The position numbers were made by a program, and so were the translations under genes. From contig NC_064770.1 in assembly GCF_011397635.1 (NCBI RefSeq), positions 24,597,603 to 24,661,602 on the forward strand: a stretch of DNA of 64,000 bases, written 5' to 3'. Shown piece after piece: positions 1 through 13,000 of this stretch. Every line of letters starts with the position of its first letter. Positions within the stretch are counted from its first letter, which is position 1. A model generated the notes under the pieces. That model did no database searches, was not told where the DNA came from, and was given only the letters and a program-made list of their open reading frames with translations. This DNA is from Epinephelus fuscoguttatus (lineage: Eukaryota > Chordata > Actinopteri > Perciformes > Serranidae).

Positions 1-3000
1 ATATAACTCAAAGGCAGCCAAATGTTTTGGCAAATCTCTACAAAGCATCCCTCAGGTAGATGATTTATTTTCAGCTTTGAAGTTAGTAAAGTCAATCTTT
101 TGTGTTGCTTTGGGCAAATATTTGTGGGTAAAACCATACTGAGCTCACCACAAATATACAGTATTTTCAGACACCACTTGAATGCAGCATTAGTTTCAGT
201 AAATGTTTCTCCAAGAAGCATAAATAAGCTCTCCATAACAACCTTAGGCTGATTAACAATGTTTAAGGCTTCTCTACGTGCTTAAAGGTGCAAATCAGAT
301 TTCAGGCTTTCTAAACAGCCACATCCTGCTCTGTTTACTCGCAAGTTAGTAAAATCCTAAAGTAGCATTTCCTGAATTAAACAAAGGACAAACATTAGGG
401 GCTGTAGAGGAAGCCACACAGTATGCTGATGTTGTAGTTTTTTACGGCTGCCACTAGATGTTACATAACAGCTTTGATTTCTTGAAATAAACTTTACGAC
501 ATGAGTCAGACACATCATACACAAACTTACACTGCATCTAGGTTGTGTTTCTTTGAACTGTGGCCGAGTGAAACGGATTAGAAAAGCTGAAGGAAGCAAC
601 AACCTTTCATCCAAAACCTTCCACTTTCAAGTTTTCCCCTTTTAGATTAGTTTATAAAACGAATTACAGAGACTTTTTGTCTACTCTGGTGTGATCAAAC
701 AGCTTTCTATTTCGGATTTCTTAAACCTGCAGTGGTGAACTTTTGTCTCCCTCCTTTGGCAGTGAGAGTAATTACACAAATTAATAATAAGGTCAATGTA
801 TAATTAATTATACACTGTCAGAGCATGCTTAGGACATGGGCTATGCCTGCAAGAGAGCTCACCGTGACCCCCCCTGCCCCCAGGAGCACTCTCTTCAAGT
901 CAATTACTTTCTTTTTTTGCCTTTCGTCCATCCTGTGAATGCTAAGTTTCTTTTTTATCCAAAGTGTAAGTACCAGTATCAAGAAACTTTGCCATACAAT
1001 GCTTCATCAGCATTGTGAACTTGTCTAAGAAGAGCTTAAATGTAATAGACATCTATTTATGTATACAAGTCCCTCACTTCAGCTTAAACTCAAATATATA
1101 CAGAGAACTGGGTTTTCATAATCAGGGTATAGGGTTAGAAAACAGAGTCCTCCTCTCAATTCAGCACTGCACTCCTATAACATGTCAGATTCACAATGGA
1201 CAGACGATAAGAATCAATGGAGCAGGCTAATATAGCCTCGAGCTGCTTAAGCTGGCTTCTTTCTGACTCTACACCTCCAGATTTATTTTTCAAACTTTTA
1301 ATCGTCAAGCCAAACCGATGCTGACTCAAGCGACATCCCTTGCAGCAATTTACCAGACTTCAGGCAGCTCCGTCTGGAGTCACACCTATGAAGCAGTGCT
1401 CCCCAGGACCCGCAAACAAACTCTGATGTGTAAAATCAGTGGAGTTCCCCTTTAGCCACATTTATAATTGGCTTTTTACAAGCACGCATGTGCGTGACCA
1501 AAGGAAAATAACTCCCCTAAAAAACAGTGAGCATGCTGTGATGATGAGCACAACATGTTCACAGCTGTGGAGCGAAGCAGAGGCGGAGTCAGTACCAAGT
1601 CTTATCGTACTGTCCAGGAAGTAGGGATCTGTGATTGGATAACAAAGTTGTCACTTATTAGGATGGCTCCTTTTCTCTTCTGTGTCCTTTGAAGATGTTT
1701 TTGCTGAAGCTTTGGGTCCAGCTCTGAGTCCATTTATGTCGACCACAGTGACGTTAAACAACTGTGAGACTCTGGTGAATCAAAGATCAATAGCTGTGCA
1801 GAATTTGTGGAACAGCTTCAGGTATTAAAAATAACTCTTATTGTTGCATTCAAAGCGCACAGTCGGATGTTTTCGACCAGCATTCTTTCCTGGACTGATT
1901 GTCTGTTGTAGCATGGTGGGGGTGGGGTTGCAGTGTGTACAGTACAGTGTGTAATCCATTTGGTGACAGCACAGGAAGCCATTTTTAGCCATCACCTTTT
2001 TACTCTATCTTTCCAATTAGCAGAGCTGTTCAGTACCTGAGGGACGACTTTTCCCAGTCTCAAAAATCTCATCAGTGTTGCCTTTAACAGCTTTCTTGTG
2101 TTATGCAGCCAGGGGAGTCTGGAGTGGAGCAGAAATCTAGATGTTCGGATTAAAATACATTTTGTGGCTGGAATTCTGCCAATCAATTATCTATGATTCA
2201 CCCCAGAGTAACCGAAAAACTGCTCAGGAATAACCTGAGGAATGTTAGACAGAGCTCAAGGCGTTGACCTGGCCTCCTTATTCCCCAGATCCCAATGTGA
2301 TCATCTGTGGGACATGCTCCCACCTTACAACCCACAGGACTGCAGAAATCCACTGCCCCGGTATCAGACACCACAAGAGGTTCTGTGTCCATGCCTCGAA
2401 AGGTCAGAAAGGTCAGAGCCAAGGTGGATCCATGGAGGACCCACCATGGATCGGGGGTACCTAGGGCACAGCCCATAAAAGCACAATCAGATTGGGATCT
2501 GGGGAATTTTAAAGCCAGGTCGATGTCTTAAGCTTTCTGTCACCTTCCTCTCGCCTTCCTCGGGTCATTCCTGGCAGTTTTTGCAGTGTGGCATGGTTCA
2601 TTGTTCTGCTAGAGGGGGCCGCTGCCATCAGGGAGTGCTGTGCCATGAGGGGGTGTGCTTGGCATCCACAAGAATGCAAGAACCCAAGGTTTCCCCCGAA
2701 GAACATTGCATTGAAACAAGATGATCAATGTTATTCCCTTCACCTGCCAGTAACTTTAATGTTTAGGCTGATCGATGTAGATAAAATAAACAGACAGGAA
2801 TATTTGTTTTTGACTAATCGAGCAATTTAAATACCTGACAAATCCGAGTGCAGTCTTTACAGCACGCTGGTGCAACAATCATATAAAAACTCAATGCTGC
2901 CATCAATCAGGCTGACTCATTTATTTGCAACATTATCCACAAGGTCCTAATGAAACCAAAGATATCCATGGGATAGCAATCATAGTATAAACAGTGTCTC

Positions 3001-3511
3001 ACAATATATAGCATAAAATTGAGTGTAAGATTCATGCAGCTACTTGATAAACTAAACTGTTTTTAATAGAGTTATGGTCTTATTAACTGTTCATATCACT
3101 GTACTTTCTGAAAAACAGAACCCCTGACATGTAAATGATTACACACTAGTGTATACAATACTTTCAGAAACAGTCCTTAAAGAGCCAATTAGATGCATGT
3201 TGTGCTGACTCAAACAGGACAAATGTTCCCACCTGCCAGCATAAAGCACAAATGAACGATGTCTGATAAATCTGCATCACAAAGCACACACAAGATATAT
3301 TTAGGTCTATCATTTTGCCTGCTCATTGCCTCAGCCATGTGTTAATCTATGATGGGGGTAATGATTGCAAAAGGATGCGGTGAACAGTAAGCTAAGTGGA
3401 GCCAGAAATGCGTAGCTCAGCATCATTGCTGCAAGCTTCACCAGTAAGTTAACTGAATTGCACCTCACGGTCCAATGCTTCTCTTAAGTGCCTGAACTGA
3501 TGACACCCCAC

Positions 3512-3615
3512 CTGCAGCTGGTGAAACTACAACACCTTATCAGCTAAGGTGTTGTAGTTTCACCAGCTGCAGGTGTTGTAGTTTCACCACCTGCAGCTGG
3601 TGAAACTACAACACC
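3512..3615. repeat. compound palindrome with alternating inverted units
   Basis: A 28-bp arm at 3512-3539 (CTGCAGCTGGTGAAACTACA...) is followed after five bases by its exact reverse complement at 3545-3572. The second arm is followed by another inverted copy of the 17-bp core: GGTGTTGTAGTTTCACC at 3572-3588 and its complement GGTGAAACTACAACACC at 3599-3615. The result is four alternating core units that could form two adjacent hairpins or a cruciform. No mobile-element family is recognised. Confidence 0.9.
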
Positions 3616-4581
3616 TTAGCTGATAAACTAATGACTTATAGTTACTAATCTATAGTACAGAAATTCACTTTGCACTTCAATATTAGACCTGCAACAAGTC
3701 TGTTTTGATAATAAATTGTGTTCATGCAAAAATGGCAAACATTATCTGATTAAAACTTTTCAAATATGAGGATTTGCTTCTTTTCCCGGTCTTACGTGAC
3801 AGTAAACTGCGTATTTTTGGTATTCAGTAACAAATTAGATTTCAGACATAAAGGACATTATAAAATGGGAACAGGATCAACAAATAGTGTAATTAAGTGC
3901 TTGTTTACCAACTCAAAACTTGAAGTTATGTCTCACAGTTTTATGTCTCCACTGACCAGTCAAGCTGCAGTTTACATGTCTCTCAAGACTTTTAGATTAT
4001 TAAGTGTATTTTTTGGCAAAAGGTGGAGGCTTCACACACATTTTCTACCCGGCAGCACAGAAAATCTATATCAGCTCAGTTTTAAGATGGACACCCAAGA
4101 TTAGTGTCACTAATTCTGTATCCGACCAAATGTCTCCCCTTTTATTCCTGAGATAAGAGGTTGAATAATGGTCAGAAAAGTGTTTTTTTTTTTTTTCCAG
4201 AACATTATAATGTCATAGTAAAAGTTGACCTTCGACCTCTCAAACATTTTATCCTATTAGACATATTTGTGAAATCATATCAAAATTTGCATATGAATTC
4301 TTGAGTTCTTGAGGTTACAGTGACCTTTGACACCAAAATATAATAATTTCATCCATAAGTCAAAGTGGACGTTTGTGCCAGATTTGAAGAAATTTAGCTG
4401 TTCTTGAGAAATCATGTTCACGAGTAAGGGACAGACAGTCGTGCAACCCACAACCCGCAAAAATAATGTCACCAGTCACGGCTGTCGTCAGCACGAAAGC
4501 ATATAAAGTGATTTAGTGTCAAGTCACTCTTTGAAATAAGGTTTCTGTTGTTGGTGGATCAGCCATAAAGTAGTCTCTATA

Positions 4582-4616
4582 TACAGACTCTACATTCAGT
4601 GAATGTAGAGTCTGTA
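4582..4616. repeat. perfect 17-bp inverted repeat with 1-nt spacer
   Basis: TACAGACTCTACATTCA at 4582-4598 is followed by a single G and then its exact reverse complement at 4600-4616. It lies inside mosmo intron 2. The arms have no mismatch, which suggests a recent origin or selection. No gene or terminator function is implied in a eukaryotic intron. Confidence 0.9.
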
Positions 4617-5016
4617 GGCAAACCCTGGATATCTTATCTCTGGAAGAGGTGTGGAAGAGCCCTGGTTTCTGGTTGTAGGCTGTTTGTAGTCCACATCGTA
4701 TTGAAGTTGGAAACGGAAAATCGCCTCCTCCCCCCAAATCAAACCAGAATGCCAATAAATCGGGGGTCTGCCCCCAGAGGCTGTATCGCCGTCTGCCGGA
4801 AGTCAGACGCCAAATACAGCCGATGGGTTCCGAGAATGGCCATAAAAGGTATTTGGGGCTGTAATCAATATCAGGGGAGGGAGGGGAAAATAAATGTATT
4901 TTGTAATTTCATCATTAACCACCACATTTTCTGCAGTTACTGTTAATATAATGTAAGAAACATATTTATTATTTCCACCTCCACAGATGACCCTCACACC
5001 TTGGAGAAACACTGCT

Positions 5017-5017
<1 letters not shown>

Positions 5018-5094
<77 letters not shown>
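5018..5094. repeat. (GT)n microsatellite, about 38 units
   Basis: This is an uninterrupted GT dinucleotide run of about 77 bp in mosmo intron 2. Apparent reading frames of alternating Cys-Val across it are artefacts of the repeat. Confidence 0.97.
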
Positions 5095-5095
<1 letters not shown>

Positions 5096-6811
5096 CTACA
5101 CAGAGGCGGGTCTGTGCTGGTCATACAAAGCTGTCCATTCAGGTGCCGTCGGCCGAGAGCCAGTTACACTACAGACTGCCCACCTCCTCTCAACCTTCAT
5201 CACCTGGTTGCCCTGAATGCACCACCACCCCCGTCTCCTCACAACCAGCTTCACTTTATTCTTCGTCTCTCCGCGTCCATTTGTGCCTTTACATTGGCTC
5301 CTGACCTGTACAAACATGATTATTCACTCAACGTGCCGTCTTTACTCGACACTTCCTAAGCCCCCACCCATTTCCTCACTTAACCTCTCACCCTCTCCCG
5401 ACAGTAGAGAGGTGTTCGCCATCAAAACTACAAGTTCAGCAACATCAGAGGGGGGAAAAGCTCATTTCAGTTTCCAATTTTGCCTTTTCAGCCCTCTCCT
5501 ACACTTCAAACAGGCTCTTGAGATACAAGAGAATCCCAGAAAGACCATCAGTTGCCATGGTGTCAGTGAATGGGGGCCCTCAAACAGAATAAAGTGATGA
5601 TTTCACATATTTTTTAATACAACAAACCAAGTTTCTTCTCCCTCGTGCCTAAAATATATCTCGGGTCCCCCCGTCTGGCTCTATTTCCTGATTTAAAGTG
5701 ATAATCATCATCATGCGTTAAACCCGTTGAAAAGAACAATATACCTCTTGTCTAATATTGCCAACAGAAGCTTAACAAGGGGACAAGGGTGACAGTTGCT
5801 CACTGTTTCCATGGCAACCGCCTTACTTTCCTTGAAGTGTGATTGTTAAACAATGACTCAACGCCATCCAATTTAGCTTGTGACACAGATTTGTGCTCAC
5901 CGGACAGACAGACAAGTTTGTGGGGAAAGTGGTGATTCATCAAGAACTTGCAAGTGATTAGGGAGCGTTACAAAACCTAATTATCAATCTGCATTTGGCC
6001 TGGCTGGTATAAACAAAAACAAAAAAACTTGAGGAAAACACTGGGTGTTTGTTCAAATCTGCAGAACAAAAAAAAAAAAAAAAAAAAAGCTGCAGTGTCC
6101 TGAAAAATGCACCCAGCTTTCAAACAATAACACAGAGCTTCACAGGCCACCGCTCCATCTGTACAAGTGTGCTTGAGGCCGTCTATTCCCTTAACTCACC
6201 GACCAATCAAACTCCGCCCTCCCACACAGCCTTACGAAATCAGCCCAGCTACGGTGCACGAGATGGATGCTGGGTTATTATCGAGTGCTGGAAGTGCATC
6301 TATACAGAAATCGTGTTTGAAAAAAAAAAAAAAAAGAGTGGCAATGTTCAAGGCAAAGAGGGAGAGAAAACACTAGAGAAACGCTGTGGCACATAAGCCA
6401 CCCACTCGGGTATCAGAGGAGCTGCATTACTCAATAAATCAGCTTCAGGGAGCAAGAGGAGTCGTTAAGCATGCAAGAAAAACACTCATGAATGTGCAAA
6501 CGCAACCAAATACACACACCCACGCACAGGTTTTCACGTCACTCTCAGGAACACAAACACACAAAAGGTCCTGTATATAGCCTTGGATGCTTCTGACGTC
6601 ATTTTTATCTGCACATCTGAATTAGCAATGCGTGGCGGGGCCAATTTCTTGCACCTATTCAACCTCATCACTTCTCCTTTTATTATTTCCTGCCCCAAAG
6701 AGAGATAATTTTCAAAAGGTTATGCAGTGAGACAGAGAAGAAGGTGAGAAAGCTCCGAGGGAAAATGCGCTGACTGCAAGTCTAGTGTAGCAAAACCATT
6801 GGTTCACTTAC

Positions 6812-7024
6812 TGCCAGTGAAGGCGATCCAGCGGGCGTATTTGGTGGCTTCTCGGCGCCAGTGTGATGCCACGAGTAGTCCACAGGTGACTGTGAGGGAG
6901 ATGATGCCCATGATGATGAAGAAAAGCGTGGTGACCCACTCTGGGGGCAGCCGAGGTGGAATACAGGTCCGGTCTCGTCCGTGAATGGTCTGACATTGCC
7001 GGACTAGACCGACTGTAAGGGCAC
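6812..7024 (-). CDS. mosmo: mosmo coding exon 2
   Basis: This 213-bp exon encodes the rest of the first loop, with three cysteines (RQC, RTC and the later TCG), followed by a membrane segment (TLFFIIMGIISLTVTCGLLV) and a basic cytosolic turn (SHWRREATKYARW). It is preceded by a polypyrimidine tract ending CTGCAG and followed by GTAAGT. Both flanking introns break a codon (a glycine at the 5' side, a methionine at the 3' side), which fixes the exon limits. Confidence 0.95.
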
Positions 7025-10000
7025 CTGCAGAGAGAGGTTGAATGTTCATACAGTGTCCATTTTGTTTTATTTTATGACTGACCAGCTCACAAAAACACTG
7101 GGCACGGGGGTTAATAAAAAGCTCATCAACACCTCAGCATGGGTAAATGCAAACACAAGAGAAGCAGCTTTGTCTACACCAGTGATACTCAACTTACGGA
7201 TAAGGTGCTGGGGGGCCTGCTGATTGTATTCTAATTCACAGTGACAATAAATTGATTCACAAGTGCCACGGCGGGATCCCCAAGACCCCCCCATAGAGTT
7301 CGGGCTAATCTCCAATGTCTCCAATTCCTACAAAACGCCCCTGCATCCACCTGATTTGGCAAAGACGAGCGAGAACAGCAAATAACGAAAGGTTAAAACT
7401 GGGTGATTCATGTATTATATACACTGATAAAAATAGTTGTTTGTTTGATAATGGAGCAATTTGTCAGATTCAGAGGATTAGAAGTGAGGACTGCAGGACT
7501 GCAGACTGCAACAAGCTTAAACTTCTCCCATGTGCCAAGTGTGAACTCCCACTTAGGATTCCTTCGTATTCAAGAGCTAAATTATCCACAGAGGTTTCTT
7601 CCTCTCCAAAACGAACGAATCAGATTATGAAAACCAGTAAAAACACTGAATAAAGCAGTAAGGCATCAGTGTTTCTTCAACGCTATTCGGCCACAAGCCC
7701 AGCACCTGCTAATGTGTGCTCACCTTTTTTCTGATCCAGATATTCAGGAGGTTTTTACCAGGAGCAGAATTATCCACAGAGGCCTCTTCCTCTCCAAAAC
7801 AAATGGACCAGGTTATTTAAACCGGTAAAAACACTGAATAAAGCAGTTTCATGTCAAAAAAAGTCAGTGTTTTTCCATCGCTGCTTGTCGCAGAGGGGTT
7901 GCTAACTACTGTGACCGAGGCGAAAATGTGAATGGCCCTATCTAGAGTCAGTGTTGTCTGAAGAAACATGGCGGTGCAACATGGCAGAATCTATGGGCAC
8001 GGACCTGCTCCCTATGTAGATACAAACAGCTCATTCCAAGGTCACAAAAACACAACGATTCTTATTTTCAGGTGATTATACACTTAAGAAACCATATGTA
8101 ATTTATTGTATTCCATTTCTGCCAATCTATTTCTCCAAATCCAACACACTGACCCTTTAACTGGCCCCTAACCTCTTGTCATTTTGCAAAAGTAGCCCCT
8201 GGGCAAAGCCAGTTCAGTATCCCTGCTCTACACTGTATACCATTATCGATGCTGCATAGAGCAGACATCAAAGTATGGGGAGGCAGTCAAACAGCCCAAG
8301 ACCTACTGCACACACACTTCATACATGCGAGCCAATGTTTGAGCGCGTGATCCTAATTTCACAGACTACTCTCTGAGCGTGACAGTATGCCTAAAGGCTG
8401 AATAAAAAAGGGGAAGTGGGAAAAAAACTACAAAACTTTAAAGGTCTCATTCTGATCAGTGCGCAGCGACAAATAAATGCCTCGATCAACGAAGAGGGAA
8501 GACCAAAGTGTAGGAGCTCTGCTGAACAAGTAAAGGAGGAGGAGGAGGAGTGGAAGAAGCTTCTTTAATTTGTCACCAATTCAGTGCTGGCAAGGAGCTG
8601 GGGGAGCTGCTCTCACACTGGTGGGCCCGGTTATGCCTGTGATTGGCCAATATTTTTTCTTCTGCTTAGCACTCAAGTAGAGAAAGTGAGGACTAAATCA
8701 ATCCTGCCAATTACTGAATCTATCCCACGCAGGTATGACACTGTTGAGGACACTTAACATTGACACACAGTCTGCAAAAAGTTACAATGATATCAGACGA
8801 ATTTGCTGCAGCATTTGAGATCCAGTATCTCTGTTTATATGCCTTCCATACTGAACTATAACTATCTCCTCCCTCTATCTTTGAATGTCTAAATATTGGG
8901 GGTGTCACCATACATTGATATATCAATTAAATGATCGACAATCCAATGTCATTAGGGATGCACATCAGTATCAGCCCATATTCGACTTGTTGACTGCCAT
9001 CGTCCTATCTACAAATAAGATGAAATTCACTGATGGCAGTGGCCGATGCGTTTCCATTTGAGACTGACAGCGTCCTGTTGTCCAGGGGAGGTGTTTGGGA
9101 CTAACCCTATTGTTTCCCTGATAATGCTACGTTGCGAGCAACAAATTTGTGTTGTCATCAGCAGGAGAGCTAGTTAACGTTAGCTGTTAGCAGTCAGTGG
9201 CCGGAATGGACAGCTGATGAAGGTTGCATCAAGTTACATTATGATGCGCTCAAGCTCTCTTCCGTGACAATGAGTATTGGGCAAAGGTGAATTATTGTCA
9301 TTCTCATGATGTGTTCAAATGTCATCTTGTAAAATGTTTTTGGTGAGAAACTTGAACAATTACAGTTGTTTGAAGGAGTAATTTGTTAATGTTTTCATAG
9401 CGACATAAAATAGATCAACCTGGAATTCCACAGTCGGTGCAGCCCTAAATTTCATGGATGCAAAGATATGCTTTGATTTTGAAATTCCCATAGCACGCCT
9501 CGGTCACTATTTCCATCCAGACACACCTCCTTCTTAAACGTTCAAGCAGTGCTAGAGGCCTAGTGCCCAGCAGACAATGGCAGGCAGCCAAACAAAAAAG
9601 ACAATGAGGACATTTACTGATTGCAGGCCCCCTGAACTGAATCAATCCCAATCGTACAGGCCGAGTGGCAGACTTTGTGATATCAGCAAATACTGTATTG
9701 TCCAAAGAATCAGTATATTGTATTGTGATGAAACTGGTGATTTACACCCCTGCTAAGTATGCACACTGACGTTCTACTGTACCCATCCATCACTGATCAG
9801 ACAGGGAGTCAAATGGACTCGCGCCTCACTTTGAGTCATGAGTGGAGCTCTGCTAAAACTCAAGTGTGAAGGCCAGTACTCAGCGCAGGAACATGCTCCA
9901 GTGGAGCAGCCACTCTAGAGGGACGCCATTCAATTAGAGCATGTCCTCAAGGGGAGTTTCTACCTGAGTAAGCAGAACAGCGTCGCATCACTCAGGCCTC

Positions 10001-13000
10001 TGCTGATCACAGGTCTCGGGCAAAGAAAAGGCAGACTATAAGTGATGGGTTGTGGGGGATATGATGTAAAAAACTAGAGGGGTTTTAGTGCACTTGGATG
10101 ATGTATAGTGGTGTTTCTGGATGGCAGATGAGCTGTCCTACACCCCATGTTTTCACACTTTCTATATGTAGACACAAAACAGGACGTTTTGAGACTGAGT
10201 TCAGAGAGACAACAGCACTGCATGAAAAATGCAGCACCCTCCTTCATTTCACTGAGGCCACAAGACTGCATAGAAAGCAAGTTTGTCTGGGAAAAAAGTT
10301 TAACGTGGCTCTATTTTTTTTTTTTTTACCACAACACAATGTAACCTCATTCAGAAATGCACTGCATTGGCCAATCTAATACAAGCATACATTCCCTGGA
10401 AATTAATTTGTAACATGGATGAGAATAATTCTGCAGTCTACCTGGCAAGAGATAAAAATACTGATATCTCTCCAGGAGTTGTCAAATCCAGTTTGTCTCC
10501 TTCAGAAGACAAATTGCAGTACAGTGTTCTAGTGTTTGATAAGCCTTCAACATCATGATATTTTAATTAACCTGACCTTCCTGGATTGCATTACATTGTC
10601 ACATTGGTGCCTGAAGCAACACAAATACAGCTCCTTGCAAATCTTTAACGCAGCATTGTTGTCAGTCTGAACATTCAGTCTTAAAGTTGGCACTAGCTAA
10701 AAATGTCATATAATAATTATTAATAAACCCCAAACTTGCAAAACAGATTCACGAGTAAATAAAATAATTTCGAATTAAAGGTGCAACATGTAATTCTGGA
10801 GAAAGGTAGTTCATTGTTGAGTCTCATTTCCAAGTTGACAAATACCGATGCTTTGGGTTGGTGGTTCGGTCTGACGACCAACCCAAGGTCATCAATATTT
10901 GACAACCTGAGAATGAGCCTCAACAACCATCTTTCTCCAGAGTTGCATACTGAACCTCTTGCCTTGGGGTGTTTTCTTGTACACAAACACATGTTATGCC
11001 AGCCACTTCCTACCCCTAACATTCAGTGTTACTCAACCACACCCACTGCGAGAATCCTCTAACAAGCTTGAGTGCATTTCCTTCCTCTAAAACATCTGCA
11101 AGGCCAAAAGTTAAAGTACTTTAAATCCTGCATTGTTAAATGCTATCAGTCCTCTTCTTCCCTGCCTTTACTGCATATCATAGCTCATTACCACAACCTG
11201 TTGATCAGGAAATTGCCGTGTGTGTACGCACAAGATGGAACACAATCATGGAAAAATAACTTCATAGCACGACTAGAGATCAAAAGCTCCATGGGAACCT
11301 TTAAATAAACTTTGTCCACCTGTGTAAAAATGCTAAACATAGGCTGTATGTGGCTAAGCTAACTCTGGTTAGCACTACTGCCTCACAGCCAAGGGTTCTG
11401 GGTTTGAATCAGTCGGCTGGCGGGGGTCCTTCTGTGTGGAGTTTGCATGTTCTCCCCATGTCAGCGTGGGTTTTCTCCAGATTCTCTAGTTTCCTTCCTC
11501 AGTCCAAAGACATACAGGTTAACTGGTGACGGTAAATTCCCTGTACTTGTGAATGTGAGTGTGAATAAATGTCTGTCTCTATGTGTCAGCCCTGTGATAG
11601 TCTGGCGACCTGTCTGGGATGTACCCCACCTCTCGGCTGGGATAGGCTCCAGTACCCCCATGACTCTGTATAAGGATAAGTGGTTATGAATAATGAATGG
11701 ATAATTCTGAATTGAGGCTTTAAAAGGCACAATGTTGTCTCACAATAATACAAGGACTGCATTTTCTCTACATGTTTGAGGCATAATCTGATATAAAGAA
11801 AATCTAATGAGCGGTAAACACTTCTTCTACTGACCACAAAATAACCCATTCACTGAAAAGGCAAGCCTGTGTGGGCGACATCATGAAAGTTCAACAGTGG
11901 CTCGGCAGGTGGGTGGACGCGTGCATGAGACAAGTATGTGAGCTGGAATTTCAGAAGGTCAAGCGTGTTACTTGCTCTGTCTGGCACCCAAATCCAGACA
12001 TTTTATAACCCGTCTACTATAACCCTTTGTGTATTTACACAATGAATATACAGTATGTGGCTGCTAATAACCCTACTGAGTCTGAAGCACTTGAATACAA
12101 ACAGAAAACAAAGCCTGTGTGAGAAAAATGTTCTTGTTGCCTGGGGGGGTGTGGTGGGTTCTACAGGCTGTCCAAAGGAAATCCTGCCCCCTTTATAACA
12201 CCCAGCGAAAGTGCTGCTTTTACAGTAACAACCCACACAAACAATGCAAGTGGTTTAAAAGAAAACGCCTCTGGAGGCTGTACATGTGAAACTAAGTTAT
12301 ATATGGAGCTGCAGGACTGACTGAGGGCTTTACATCTACTCTTACAGCCACAAAAATCTACCTTTTAAACCACAAATGCACACATGCTGTCATTATGGCA
12401 CGTTTCCTTATGACAAGGAAAAACTAAAAGGATGTTTTCATTTACCTCGTCTGTCTTATTGCTATGGCAGTTCTCGCTGTGCAGAACACTTATGCAATGT
12501 CAGTGAAAAGGTAAAAAAAAAAGATGGAGGTCATGGCTCATGACAAAAATGGCACCTGAATGGCTCAAAGGCTTACTCAACAGCCTATTCCTGAAGTCGG
12601 TTACAGCGTAACCTTGAGTGAATCAAAGAATGGGAGGTGAGCATGGTAAAGAGAGCAGGGACTGGTGCTGGGAACAGGAGACCATTAAGCAAAAGTTTGA
12701 AAACTGCAATTAATGGCACCGGTTTATGACCCTTTCCCCTGGATCCTCTGGCCTCCTGCTGTTTCACTGGCTCTCTGTGGAATTACTGCCTTACAACAGG
12801 CAGGCACGCTATGGTACACGGATACAGGTAAACAACTCGACAAGCAGCAAACACACAAACAAGTCTCGTAAAAGCCTGTGTGATAGTCAAACAGCAAGGG
12901 CGTGTTCATGACGCATTTTTTTCATTATAAAACAGATAGTTACAGCACTTACAACTGGCACTTCATTGAACCAGCTCCTGGACAAATGGCGCTGCTTTCA

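Larger units (their letters stand above)
1..6811. other. part of mosmo intron 2; no exon seen
   Basis: I find no coding exon here on either strand. The expected last mosmo exon is absent. The stretch holds two foldback repeats (3512-3615 and 4582-4616), a long GT microsatellite (5018-5094), and A-runs near 6068 and 6320. The rest is AT-rich unique-looking sequence. Confidence 0.7.

Noticed and set aside
4987-5359. Open frames with long Cys-Val runs
   Set aside because: Product of the GT microsatellite at 5018-5094; frames in both phases are open for the same trivial reason.
1-6811. Search for the third coding exon of mosmo
   Set aside because: No minus-strand stretch encodes the expected last two membrane segments. 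The exon is taken to lie outside the window.
7315-7653. Frames at 7315-7653 and 34357-34641 with similar C-terminal translations (ADCN, KLLPCAK and EVSSSPK-like words)
   Set aside because: They resemble each other because both lie in copies of one interspersed repeat. There is no domain, the N-termini differ and indels shift the frame. A protein function is not supported.
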